Assembly: GCA_947474675.1 (NCBI GenBank)
Contig: CANJKA010000019.1
Coordinates: 1 to 43,179 of the forward strand
Length of the DNA stretch: 43,179 nucleotides
Reading direction: 5' to 3'
DNA from: Flavobacteriales bacterium
GTDB taxonomy: Bacteria > Bacteroidota > Bacteroidia > Flavobacteriales_D > Crocinitomicaceae
Shown here: positions 1 through 8,550 of the stretch, in pieces
Layout: every line of letters starts with the position of its first letter
How positions within the stretch are numbered: position 1 is the stretch's first letter
The notes under the pieces: model-generated
What the model was told of the DNA's origin: nothing
Seen by the model: only the letters and a program-made list of their open reading frames with translations
Database searches by the model: none
Translations under genes and position numbers: made by a program

Positions 1-2342
1 ATCCAATCCCGACTGTAAATATTAATTCAGCTTCAGTTTGTGATGGAACTTCTGCAACTTTAACGGCAACTCCTTCATTAACAGGTGGAACTTTTTTATG
101 GAATACTGGAGCGACAACGGCTTCGATTAGTGTAACTCCTAGCGTAACTACAACTTATACATGTGTTTATACATTAGCTGGTTGTCCTAGTCCTGCTGGT
201 TCTGGAGCAGTGACGGTTAATCCAATCCCGACTGTAAATATTAATTCAGCTTCAGTTTGTGATGGAACTTCTGCAACTTTAACGGCAACTCCTTCATTAA
301 CAGGTGGAACTTTTTTATGGAATACTGGAGCGACAACGGCTTCGATTATTGTAACTCCAAGTTCAACTACAACTTATACATGTGTTTATACATTAGCTGG
401 TTGTCCTGGTCCTGCTGGTTCTGGAGCAGTGACGGTTAATCCTTTGCCAACGGTATCTGCAGGAACTGACCAAACAGTTTGTTTCGGTTCATCAGTTACA
501 CTTTTAGGAACAAGTGCAGTAACCTATTCTTGGGATAACGGAATTTCAGATGGAACAGCATTCATGCCTGCATTTGGAGCATTAACATATACTTTAACCG
601 GAACGGACGCAAACGGATGTATAGACTCAGATCAAGTGATTGTAACCGTTATTCCATTACCAATTGTTTCTGTTGGAAATGACCAAACAGTTTGTTTTGG
701 TTCTACTGTGACACTTTTAGCATTAGGAGCATTAACTTTTACGTGGGATAACGGAATTACTAATGGAATAGCATTTACACCGTCAGTTGGAATATTGACA
801 TATACTGTTACAGGAACAGACGCAAACGGATGTATAAACACTGATCAAGTAGTGCTAACCGTGAATCCTTTGCCAATCGTTTCAGCGGGAACTGACCAAA
901 TAATTTGTTTCGGTTCTTCAATTTCACTATCAGGAACCGGAACCGGAACCTACACATGGGACAATGGAATTACTGATGCAACAGCATTCGTTCCATCAGT
1001 AGGAACAGTAACATATACAGTAATTGGAACAAATGAATATGGATGTGAAGAGATGGATCAGGTTTTGATTACAGTGAATCCGATCCCTGAAGCACTTAAT
1101 CCAAATCCAGTAGTATATTGCCTAAATACAACTGCCACACCATTAGTTCTTACAGAAGTAATTGGAAATGTGCCAGATACATACTCAATTATTTGGTACG
1201 ATACAAATGCAAGCAATGCAACTTCAATTCCTCCAATTCCAATAACAACTAATGTAGGTACTACAACCTATTATGTCTCTCAAATTAGTAATTCAACTGG
1301 ATGTGAAGGTCCAAAAACTGCATTTATTGTTAACATTACGCCTCAAACTCAAACCACTTTTGATCCAATAGTTTCGCTATGCCAAGGCACTTCTGGAGTA
1401 TTATTACCAGTATCATCCACTAATATTCCAGCAATAACTGGTTCATGGAATTCATCAATAATCAACACAACTTCATCTGGGACAACTACATATACATTTA
1501 CACCTTCAGTAAATCAATGTGCTACACCAACATCGATGGATATTTTTATTAACCCAAAGCCAAATCTCATTATCACAAAACCAATAGGTTTTTGTGAACC
1601 AGAAACAGCAGATATAACCTTACCAGGAATAACTGCGGGAAGTTCTAGTTCAGGTGTAACTCTGACATATTGGTCAAATTTAAACCCAATGACACCATTG
1701 TTTTCTCCTCAAAATGTCGGTGATGGGACATATTATATTCAAAGTACCACGTCAGAAGGATGTAACAGTATTGAACCAGTTACTGTGTCAGTATACCCTA
1801 AACCAATCGCTTCATTCGAACCTACTTCATTCGTTCTTTCGTCATACAATGCGGAATCTTCAATGATCAATCAATCAACAAATGCAGTTAGCTATTTATG
1901 GTATTTTGGTGATAATGAAACGTCTATTCTTGAAACACCAACTCATATTTTCCCAACTAATGAGGTGGAACATTATACAATTTTGCTAATCGCAATATCA
2001 GAATATGGATGTACGGACACTACTTTCAAAACAATCTCAATCAAAGAAGAGTTAATTTTCTTCATACCAAATTCATTTACTCCGGATGCCAATCACTTTA
2101 ATGATGTTTTCTCACCAATATTTAGTTCAGGATATGATCCGTATGACTTTTCATTATTGATATTCAATAGGTGGGGGCAAGTTGTATTTGAGTCTCATGA
2201 TGCATTAATAGGTTGGGACGGAACAATGGGGACTGAAGGAGGAATTGCGCAAGATGGAACCTATACGTGGAAAATTGAGTTCAAAATTAAGGATAATAGT
2301 GAACGAAAAATGTTGGTTGGTCACGTAAATTTACTCAAATAG
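1..2342 (+). CDS. T9SS type B (gliding-motility C-terminal) surface protein, 5' partial
   Basis: The frame is open from base 3 to the TAG at 2340-2342, so the true start lies upstream of the window; the GTG at 210 is an internal Val codon inside a repeat. The visible part is a string of Ig/PKD-like repeats of about 73-75 residues with Cys pairs. Two are near-identical 'VNINSASVCDGTSAT' units and three follow a 'SAGTDQTVCFGSS...DANGC' pattern. A PKD-like segment around 1810-2040 ends the repeat region. The last ~90 residues (from about 2060; 'IPNSFTPDANHFNDVF', 'IFNRWGQVVFES', 'GWDG') match the gliding motility-associated C-terminal domain (CHU_C, T9SS type B sorting signal). By family this protein is exported by T9SS and held on the cell surface, probably as an adhesin. 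The repeat number upstream is unknown. Confidence in the sorting domain is high; the adhesive role is inferred. Confidence 0.9.
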   Translation, partial: PIPTVNINSASVCDGTSATLTATPSLTGGTFLWNTGATTASISVTPSVTTTYTCVYTLAGCPSPAGSGAVTVNPIPTVNINSASVCDGTSATLTATPSLTGGTFLWNTGATTASIIVTPSSTTTYTCVYTLAGCPGPAGSGAVTVNPLPTVSAGTDQTVCFGSSVTLLGTSAVTYSWDNGISDGTAFMPAFGALTYTLTGTDANGCIDSDQVIVTVIPLPIVSVGNDQTVCFGSTVTLLALGALTFTWDNGITNGIAFTPSVGILTYTVTGTDANGCINTDQVVLTVNPLPIVSAGTDQIICFGSSISLSGTGTGTYTWDNGITDATAFVPSVGTVTYTVIGTNEYGCEEMDQVLITVNPIPEALNPNPVVYCLNTTATPLVLTEVIGNVPDTYSIIWYDTNASNATSIPPIPITTNVGTTTYYVSQISNSTGCEGPKTAFIVNITPQTQTTFDPIVSLCQGTSGVLLPVSSTNIPAITGSWNSSIINTTSSGTTTYTFTPSVNQCATPTSMDIFINPKPNLIITKPIGFCEPETADITLPGITAGSSSSGVTLTYWSNLNPMTPLFSPQNVGDGTYYIQSTTSEGCNSIEPVTVSVYPKPIASFEPTSFVLSSYNAESSMINQSTNAVSYLWYFGDNETSILETPTHIFPTNEVEHYTILLIAISEYGCTDTTFKTISIKEELIFFIPNSFTPDANHFNDVFSPIFSSGYDPYDFSLLIFNRWGQVVFESHDALIGWDGTMGTEGGIAQDGTYTWKIEFKIKDNSERKMLVGHVNLLK
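3..440 (+). repeat. Tandem 219-bp direct repeat inside the surface-protein gene
   Basis: Bases 3-221 and 222-440 are two in-frame copies of a 219-bp (73-codon) unit differing at only about half a dozen positions apart from the final codons. The near-identity at DNA level, including third positions, points to recent duplication. More copies may lie left of the window edge. Confidence 0.9.
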
Positions 2343-2666
2343 CAGAACAACAAATTTTCAAGATTGTTCGCATAAAATTAATAGTAGATAAATATATAAA
2401 TACAGAATTTTTGTTTTAATTAATTAAATATTACTATAACTTAAAAAAATATCCTAACATCGATTAATGTAGAGATAAAATTGAGTTAAAGTATTATTAA
2501 CTTTTCATTATTAAATTACAAATAGCTAGCTACTAAGGATTTATTAATTATTTTTAAAAATAGATACGACACCTAAATCCATATACAACGCTAACATATA
2601 AAATCAATGTGTTTTATAGTCTGTTTTTCATCAATAAAAAAATGTATTAAATTAATAATCAGTGAT
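2343..2666. other. Gene-free AT-rich spacer
   Basis: About 324 bp between the stop of the surface-protein gene and the chosen start of the GNAT-nitrilase gene. It is very AT-rich. I see no convincing terminator hairpin, no TAnnTTTG-type promoter element and no RNA gene. Confidence 0.5.
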
Positions 2667-4184
2667 ATGTCAGGTTCTAAAATAGAAATTCAAAAACTAC
2701 AGCAATCAAATTATGAACAGCTAATAGTAGCAATGAAAGCTGCTTATTCCAATTGGGGCGGAGATGTTTGGAGTGAAAGGGCAATTAAAAAATTACTTTC
2801 TGTTTTTCCAGAAGGTCAACTTATTGTAATGGCTGAAGGTAAGGTAGTTGGTTGTGCTTTATCCATTCTGGTTAAATATGACGACTTTGGAGATGAACAT
2901 ACATACAAGCAGATTACGGCCAATTACTCCTTTTCAACCCACAATACAAATGGAAATGTACTTTATGGAATAGAAATTTTTATTCATCCTGACTATAGAG
3001 GTATGCGTCTAGGTAGGCGACTATACGATGCAAGAAAAGAATTGTGTGAAAAGCATAATTTAAAAGCCATTGTATTTGGTGGGAGAATTCCGAATTATCA
3101 TAAATATGCTGATACTCTTTCACCTAAAGAGTATATTCAGAAAGTAAAGCATGCTGAAATATTCGATCCTGTGCTATCCTTTCAGTTAAGTAATGACTTC
3201 CATGTAAAAAAGGTATTGATGGGGTATATTCCTGAAGATGAAGAAAGCCTTGAGTATGCTACGCTTCTGCAGTGGGATAACGTTTATTATGTTTTGAATC
3301 AACGGGAAGCTTTTAGCGTGAGACGAAGTGTACGTTTAGGACTTGTTCAGTGGAAAATGCGGCTTTATGATTCCATAGAAGAACTCTTCCAGCAGGCGGA
3401 GTATTTCGTGGATGCCATTTCCAGTTACAAAGCAGATTTCGCTGTGTTTCCTGAGTATTTCAATGGACCACTTATGGCTCAGTTCGAAGGTATGAGTGAA
3501 GCAGAAGCAATCAGGGCAATGTCAAGATACACAGACCAGATTACTAAAAAATTCAGTCAGTTAGCAGTTAGTTACAATGTGAATATAATTGCCGGTAGTA
3601 TGCCGATGTATGATGGTACATCTCTAAAAAATGTTGGTCACCTTTGCCATAGAAATGGTGATATTGAGATTTATGAAAAATTACATGTAACACCTGATGA
3701 AGAGAAATACTGGGGACTGAAAGGGGGAGATAAACTCAAAGTATTCGATACAGATGCAGGCAAGATCGGTATACTAATTTGTTACGATGTTGAGTTTCCT
3801 GAATTATCTCGTTTATTAGCTGATGAAGGTATGCAAATTCTTTTCGTTCCCTATCTTACAGATACACAAAACGCTTATTTGAGAGTACGTTTATGTGCTC
3901 AGGCAAGAGCTATAGAAAATGAATGTTTCGTTGCGATTACTGGAAGTGTTGGTAATTTACCCAAAGTAGAAAATATGGATATTCAATACTCTCAATCTGC
4001 GGTATTCACACCGAGTGACTTTGCTTTCCCTTCCAACGCCATAAAAAGTGAAGCTACTGCCAACACCGAAATGATTCTAATAGCCGATGTAGATCTAAAG
4101 TTATTAGATGAATTGCATAGTTACGGAAGTGTTCGTAATCTAAAGGATAGAAGAAAGGATTTTTATGAGTTGAAAAAATTGTAA
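2667..4184 (+). CDS. Bifunctional GNAT acetyltransferase / carbon-nitrogen hydrolase (nitrilase superfamily)
   Basis: Single-chain fusion of 505 residues from the ATG at 2667. An in-frame ATG at 2607 would add 20 residues of odd, Cys-rich composition, so I prefer 2667. The N-terminal ~210 residues are a GNAT domain with the acetyl-CoA loop 'HPDYRGMRLGRRLYDAR'. The C-terminal part, from 'VRLGLVQWKM', is a nitrilase-fold amidohydrolase with the full catalytic triad. Numbered from the upstream ATG this is Glu283 in 'FPEYF', Lys358 in 'YEKLHV' and Cys392 in 'LICYDVEFPE'. The hydrolase half should cleave a small amide, amidated amine or nitrile, and the GNAT half should acetylate an amine. The same fusion is widespread in Bacteroidota, with substrate unknown to me. 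It stands alone between surface-protein genes and is probably monocistronic. Confidence 0.9.
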   Translation: MSGSKIEIQKLQQSNYEQLIVAMKAAYSNWGGDVWSERAIKKLLSVFPEGQLIVMAEGKVVGCALSILVKYDDFGDEHTYKQITANYSFSTHNTNGNVLYGIEIFIHPDYRGMRLGRRLYDARKELCEKHNLKAIVFGGRIPNYHKYADTLSPKEYIQKVKHAEIFDPVLSFQLSNDFHVKKVLMGYIPEDEESLEYATLLQWDNVYYVLNQREAFSVRRSVRLGLVQWKMRLYDSIEELFQQAEYFVDAISSYKADFAVFPEYFNGPLMAQFEGMSEAEAIRAMSRYTDQITKKFSQLAVSYNVNIIAGSMPMYDGTSLKNVGHLCHRNGDIEIYEKLHVTPDEEKYWGLKGGDKLKVFDTDAGKIGILICYDVEFPELSRLLADEGMQILFVPYLTDTQNAYLRVRLCAQARAIENECFVAITGSVGNLPKVENMDIQYSQSAVFTPSDFAFPSNAIKSEATANTEMILIADVDLKLLDELHSYGSVRNLKDRRKDFYELKKL

Positions 4185-4293
4185 AACTAAAAACAATTCT
4201 GATTTTCTTTCCGAACAAGAAAAATATAAAAGAGTAAACGACGTATTAGCTAACTCAAAATAGTTTTTTAATAATTATCAAATTTTGATTTAA

Positions 4294-7200
4294 TTATTGA
4301 ATTATTTTCTGAGATGAACCATCCTCGTAAATTATAATTACAATGCCATGATAAAATTCATTTACTTTTTGTCCAATTATATCTGTAAAACTGGAAATTT
4401 GTTTGTCAATAATATTTTGATTATCGATTGTAATCATTTCTGAGATTAAATATTTACCATCAAAATCCGTTTGTCTCAATCTGTAATAATTAATCACTTC
4501 TTTTACATCATAATCTACTAGTGAATATGTCGAATAGCTAGTTGAATTACCTGCACCATTTACATACCCAACACATTTAAAATTTTCTCCATCAATTGTT
4601 TTCTCTATCATGAAAAAATCATTGTTAAATTCAGAAACTGTCTCCCAAGTCAACTCGTTATTTTTTCCAACCTTTTTACCTGAGAATGTTATTGTTTCAA
4701 TGGGTAAAGTAACGAGCCCTACTACTGCCGCACCATCATCACTATAGGTTGTTAAACTCGACCATGTTAAAGTGTTGGTTCCAATATTAACTGAACCATT
4801 ACCTTCAGCAGTTCCCGTTGTAAAAGAACTTCCTATTGGTTTGTACCAAGTAGTACCACTTTTTTTAATAGGTAATAGACCTGTTTCTGTACCACCAATA
4901 ATATCACCATCAACATAAGTATATGAAATCGTATAAATAGATGAAGTAATTCCTGTAGGTGTTACTCTCCAAAAACGATTAATATATTGTGTGATTTCGG
5001 TATTCATTCCTGAAATACGACTAGCTTTTGTATAAACTGTTAGATCTGCTGTCGCTAGTGATCCTGTCGTAAGCGTATATGTTAAGGGGGTATAATTAGA
5101 AGCGTCTCCTACTGGGTAGGAATACGATGTTCCTCCTGCAGAATTTATGAATTGCTTCAAATAACCAATTGTACCACTATTATCAAAAGCAATAATATAG
5201 GAAGATAAACTACCACCAGATATTGCCCCATTTGTAGTACTTGTACCAATCGTCAGTGTATATCCTTGAACACTTAACTTTCCTGAAGTTAAAGTAAGTG
5301 TGTTGGTCGTTGTTGTGTTAATTCCCAGCGCCACACCTCCATAAGTATTTGCAATGGCAAGATTGTAAAAACTAGTAGATGCCGATCCTCCTATAGATTG
5401 CGCTGTTGCTCCATTAAATGTTACCGTTTTTGTTCGTGCAGTAAATATTCCATTATTGATCCAATTTCCAGTTAAAGAAATGTCATATAGATTAGTTCCA
5501 CCATAACTTACGTTGAATTTACACGAACTTCCAATTGTAATATTTCCTCTTACTGTAAGGTCAAGTAATAAAAAGACAGATGGATAATCAACTCCTTCAA
5601 GAACGCTATATATTGCAATACTTGGTAATGTTGTTTGACTTTGAATCCAAAACCCATCTGAAGAGATAGCTGAAGTTGAAGCGTCTCCAAATTGGATTGT
5701 TCCTCCAGTAATAGTCGAGGAACAATACATAATAATTTCATTTGCTAAAGCTGTTTCATTTCTCAAAACAATTGATCCTCCGCTCATAATAAAAGAACTT
5801 CCAACTGCTGTAAAATCCAGACCTCCTGTTGCCCCTGAATTAGAAGCTGAAGTTAATATTGTCACAACCCCTCCGCTTTGATTATAAGTTGTAGTGTTTG
5901 CGGTTGATAGACCTTGAATTCTTCCTGAAACATTCATGTAACCACCTTCAACAGTAATTAATGATCCTGTTTTAAATTTTAATGAATTTCCATCGATGGT
6001 TCCAATATTTAGAGTTCCTGCAGTAAGCACTAATTTTCCTGAAATGTCATAAGAATCATTTATTCCTGTGAATGTTACATTCGAATTGTTTAACCATAAA
6101 CCAGCAGTTGAGACAATTGTATTATTAAAACTATTTGCAATAAATGGGCAACCAGAATAAGTGAAAGAACCAGAAAGTTTTAATGTTCCATTTTTTAAGC
6201 GATTTGCATCTCCCGAAACAGTCTCCAAAAATGCATCAGGAGCTGAAAAATTACTAGAAGTAATTTCCAAAACATTTAAATTCGACGTTCCCATGTTTAC
6301 AATAATTCCATAAAATCTAGTAATTGTTCCAGCACCTGAAATTGATTGATTCCCATTTTTATTAAAAGTAACATCACAGACTAAATTACTTCCACCTCTT
6401 GACATGTCAAATGTTCCTTCATTCGTTATATCTCCCGCAACGGACATCGTATTCTTAAATGTTCCAGATGTCTGGGTAATAAAAGAACCTCCAGAAGAAC
6501 TTATAGTAATATTACCTGTTACAGTAAAATCTCTTGCTGCAACTCCATCGAAAGTGAGTTTTCCAGTTCCTGCTATTGTTATAGAAGAAGCTGTTGCAGT
6601 TCCATTAATTGTTACGGTATGAGCTGTTTGAATTGTAATCGCAACAGCAGAACTTGTTGGTACTAATGTTGAAGTAATCCAAGTACTATTGTCGGCAGAT
6701 GATTGCCAAGTTCCTGCTGTATTCCAGTTGCCACTTGATAACGATCTAAAATAATCGGTAGATGCAGTCCCTATCGTTAATTGGTTACCAGATAATCCTG
6801 CTGTTTTATAACATGTACCTGTTGTATTATATTCATAAACTGAGTAGTGATAAGTTGATCCTGCAGAAAGTCCAGTCACAGATACTGATGTCCCTGTGCC
6901 GTTATATACCACATAATTTCCTGTTCCAATCTGAGTACCTCCTGTAAATGAAGAGTTAGCTGTATAAGTTATTCCACTCACAGGATCTGAATCTACCGCA
7001 GAGCCAGCTTTAGCAACGACTACAACACCTGCTGTTCCATTTCCTCTCACCCATGTAATTGTTGTTCCAGTATTTGTTACACTAGAAAAACTTATAGTAT
7101 TTGCCTGACTTACAGGAGGTGTACAAGAAGCCGTGCTTGTGACAGCAACATTATCAATCGATATTTTTGGTTGAGACCCGGTAGGAGTTGTTCCTCCTGT

Positions 7201-7842
7201 AGCTGTGCTGTATTCATAAAATCTTAATCTTGCAGTAGATGAATTATCAAATGAACTAGGTAAAACTATTGACGTAATACTTGCACTTGAACTCACATTA
7301 TTTCTAGCTGTAAAAGGCAAGTTTGTCCCTGTTAATTCTGTAAAAGTTGTTCCATTAGTTGAATAAAATACTTTTAATTTCGAGTCTCTATTGCCTGTAC
7401 TATTGTTCACTTCGGCAACATCGAAACTGATAGTACCAGCTGTCCTCCCAGTAAAATCTAGTAAAAGATCAATTGCACATGAATTTGTTGTACTAGTGGA
7501 AAGCATGTACAAATTAGAAGAACCTCTCTGAACACCGCCTGTTGTACTCGTAGAAAATACAGCAGACGCAGTAGTCACTTTTACACCATCTCCGATACTT
7601 CCTGTTGCATTTATCGCAACTGAAGACCATTCCTGACAATCAGTTCCATTAAATCCATTGGGCCAGTTTGTAAGAATTGCAATATTTGTAAAAGTTTCAG
7701 AATAATCTCCACCTGACATCACATAAGGAGTTTGACACCAAACCAACTGAGATGATAAATGAAAAAATAAAAAAAAGGTGATTTTCTGAATTATTTTATA
7801 AGATTTAACGATCTTATTACAAAGTGTGTATTGCTTTTCCAT
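4294..7842 (-). CDS. Large secreted beta-rich protein with FN3-like domain and degenerate T9SS-like tail
   Basis: 1,182 residues. The N-terminus has a basic stretch and a hydrophobic segment (about residues 20-36) ending near 'VWCQTPYV', consistent with a signal peptide. The next ~200 residues look like a secreted jelly-roll or nuclease-associated module. Residues ~240-355 form an FN3-like domain ('TTITWVRGNGT', 'LSAGSTYHYSVYEYN'). From ~365 to ~960 there is a long run of Thr/Ser/Gly/Asn-rich beta-helix-like repeats of the 'TVNGTATASSITIAGTGKLTF' kind. The end ('LTWETVSEFNNDFFMIEKT', 'YYRLRQTDFDGK') is the module that usually precedes a type A sorting domain. The sorting domain itself is short and degenerate ('DIIGQKVNEFYHGIVIIIYE'). 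Export by T9SS is therefore likely but not certain. Function unknown; probably surface-exposed or released. Confidence 0.8.
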   Translation of the reverse strand: MEKQYTLCNKIVKSYKIIQKITFFLFFHLSSQLVWCQTPYVMSGGDYSETFTNIAILTNWPNGFNGTDCQEWSSVAINATGSIGDGVKVTTASAVFSTSTTGGVQRGSSNLYMLSTSTTNSCAIDLLLDFTGRTAGTISFDVAEVNNSTGNRDSKLKVFYSTNGTTFTELTGTNLPFTARNNVSSSASITSIVLPSSFDNSSTARLRFYEYSTATGGTTPTGSQPKISIDNVAVTSTASCTPPVSQANTISFSSVTNTGTTITWVRGNGTAGVVVVAKAGSAVDSDPVSGITYTANSSFTGGTQIGTGNYVVYNGTGTSVSVTGLSAGSTYHYSVYEYNTTGTCYKTAGLSGNQLTIGTASTDYFRSLSSGNWNTAGTWQSSADNSTWITSTLVPTSSAVAITIQTAHTVTINGTATASSITIAGTGKLTFDGVAARDFTVTGNITISSSGGSFITQTSGTFKNTMSVAGDITNEGTFDMSRGGSNLVCDVTFNKNGNQSISGAGTITRFYGIIVNMGTSNLNVLEITSSNFSAPDAFLETVSGDANRLKNGTLKLSGSFTYSGCPFIANSFNNTIVSTAGLWLNNSNVTFTGINDSYDISGKLVLTAGTLNIGTIDGNSLKFKTGSLITVEGGYMNVSGRIQGLSTANTTTYNQSGGVVTILTSASNSGATGGLDFTAVGSSFIMSGGSIVLRNETALANEIIMYCSSTITGGTIQFGDASTSAISSDGFWIQSQTTLPSIAIYSVLEGVDYPSVFLLLDLTVRGNITIGSSCKFNVSYGGTNLYDISLTGNWINNGIFTARTKTVTFNGATAQSIGGSASTSFYNLAIANTYGGVALGINTTTTNTLTLTSGKLSVQGYTLTIGTSTTNGAISGGSLSSYIIAFDNSGTIGYLKQFINSAGGTSYSYPVGDASNYTPLTYTLTTGSLATADLTVYTKASRISGMNTEITQYINRFWRVTPTGITSSIYTISYTYVDGDIIGGTETGLLPIKKSGTTWYKPIGSSFTTGTAEGNGSVNIGTNTLTWSSLTTYSDDGAAVVGLVTLPIETITFSGKKVGKNNELTWETVSEFNNDFFMIEKTIDGENFKCVGYVNGAGNSTSYSTYSLVDYDVKEVINYYRLRQTDFDGKYLISEMITIDNQNIIDKQISSFTDIIGQKVNEFYHGIVIIIYEDGSSQKIIQ

Positions 7843-7934
7843 ATTTAAAAAATTTAATTATGTTTAAAAGCGGTTTTGGCAACAAACAAATTGTTCCTCA
7901 AGGATGTTCACTTCATTAATTCAACCTAATACGA

Positions 7935-7961
7935 CAAAGATAGAGTCAAAAAACATGTCAA
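7935..7961 (-). promoter_or_regulatory. Candidate Bacteroidota promoter for the 1,182-residue secreted protein
   Basis: On the minus strand a -7 box TATCTTTG (7935-7942) matches TAnnTTTG exactly. A TTG (7959-7961) lies 16 nt upstream, slightly short of the usual spacing. It sits about 95 bp before the start codon at 7842. Confidence 0.45.
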
Positions 7962-8220
7962 AAATTGATTAACATAAAACTTGTTATAATAATAATATAA
8001 CCTAGGTAATTGTTATGATTAGATTAACTTAACTATGGATAAAGTCTTGTTTTTGTGGGAAAATATTAAAATACCAAGATTTGTATTTCAAAAATAAGAA
8101 TTGAAAAAAATGTAACTTGAAATTGATTTAATTAGTGGTTAAAAAACAAGAAAGATTGTATGAAAATGATTAACTTTAAAAATGATTTGAATCTTTGAAA
8201 AGAAGATTAATTTTAATCTG

Positions 8221-8327
8221 TCCCCTTCTAACGTAAAAAACAAAAACTTTATAAAAACAAAAAGCTCTGCAAATTTGATACTTGCAGAGCTTTTCTGATT
8301 CCCTAGGACATACGAGACTTGTGGTCC
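8221..8327. repeat. Left copy of a direct repeat shared with the tRNA-Asp 3' flank
   Basis: Bases 8242-8303 are identical over 62 bp to 35909-35970. Patchy similarity extends left ('tccccttct' at 8221 and 35886) and right, where 'atacgagacttg' and 'ggtcc' are shared. In the right copy that last stretch enters the acceptor stem of tRNA-Asp. Both copies have the same orientation. This copy carries only a few bases of tRNA 3' end and then diverges, so it is not a tRNA gene. Confidence 0.85.
8260..8294 (-). terminator. Strong hairpin, likely terminator of the kinase/FHA gene run
   Basis: A perfect 13-bp stem (8260-8272 with 8282-8294) encloses a 9-nt loop, with U-rich sequence following on the minus strand and a U-rich tail also present on the plus strand. 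It lies about 250 nt beyond the stop of the kinase gene at 8551. The same hairpin stands behind tRNA-Asp. Confidence 0.65.
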
Positions 8328-8550
8328 AGTGTTTTCTAAAAATACCGCTGTATTAGTTTAAGTTTAATGCAATTTAATTTTCATTTTTGTTCAACTTCAT
8401 TCTGTATTTCTTTTGCATATTTGTAAGGATAGAAAATAGGAGGGAAGGTTTGATTTTAACTAGTGCTCTAAGATAAGAATTTTGTTCTTCTTTTTATTAA
8501 ATTTCGGTAATTATAGAACAATTATAATTCGAATGTATAGTGTGCTTCTA

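Larger units (their letters stand above)
7843..8550. other. Gene-free spacer of about 700 bp holding a promoter and a repeat/terminator
   Basis: AT-rich DNA between the secreted-protein gene and the end of the kinase run. It contains the promoter at 7935-7961 and the direct-repeat/hairpin copy at 8221-8327. I find no credible coding sequence in the rest. The short frame starting near 8482 overlaps the 3' end of the kinase gene and has no family signal. Confidence 0.6.

Noticed and set aside
210..212. GTG at 210 as start of the first gene
   Set aside because: The frame stays open to the window edge and the codon lies within a repeat unit whose upstream copy is in the same frame; the gene is simply 5' partial.
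4185..4293. Terminator between the convergent GNAT-nitrilase and secreted-protein genes
   Set aside because: Only a weak 7-bp AT-rich stem without a proper U-tract; not enough to call.
6404..6947. Plus-strand frames inside the 1,182-residue secreted-protein gene
   Set aside because: Complement of Thr/Ser-rich beta-helix repeats; no independent evidence of coding.
8221..8327. A second, decayed tRNA-Asp gene at the left repeat
   Set aside because: Only about five bases of the acceptor end are recognisable; the anticodon and T arms are absent, so it is annotated as a repeat rather than a pseudogene.
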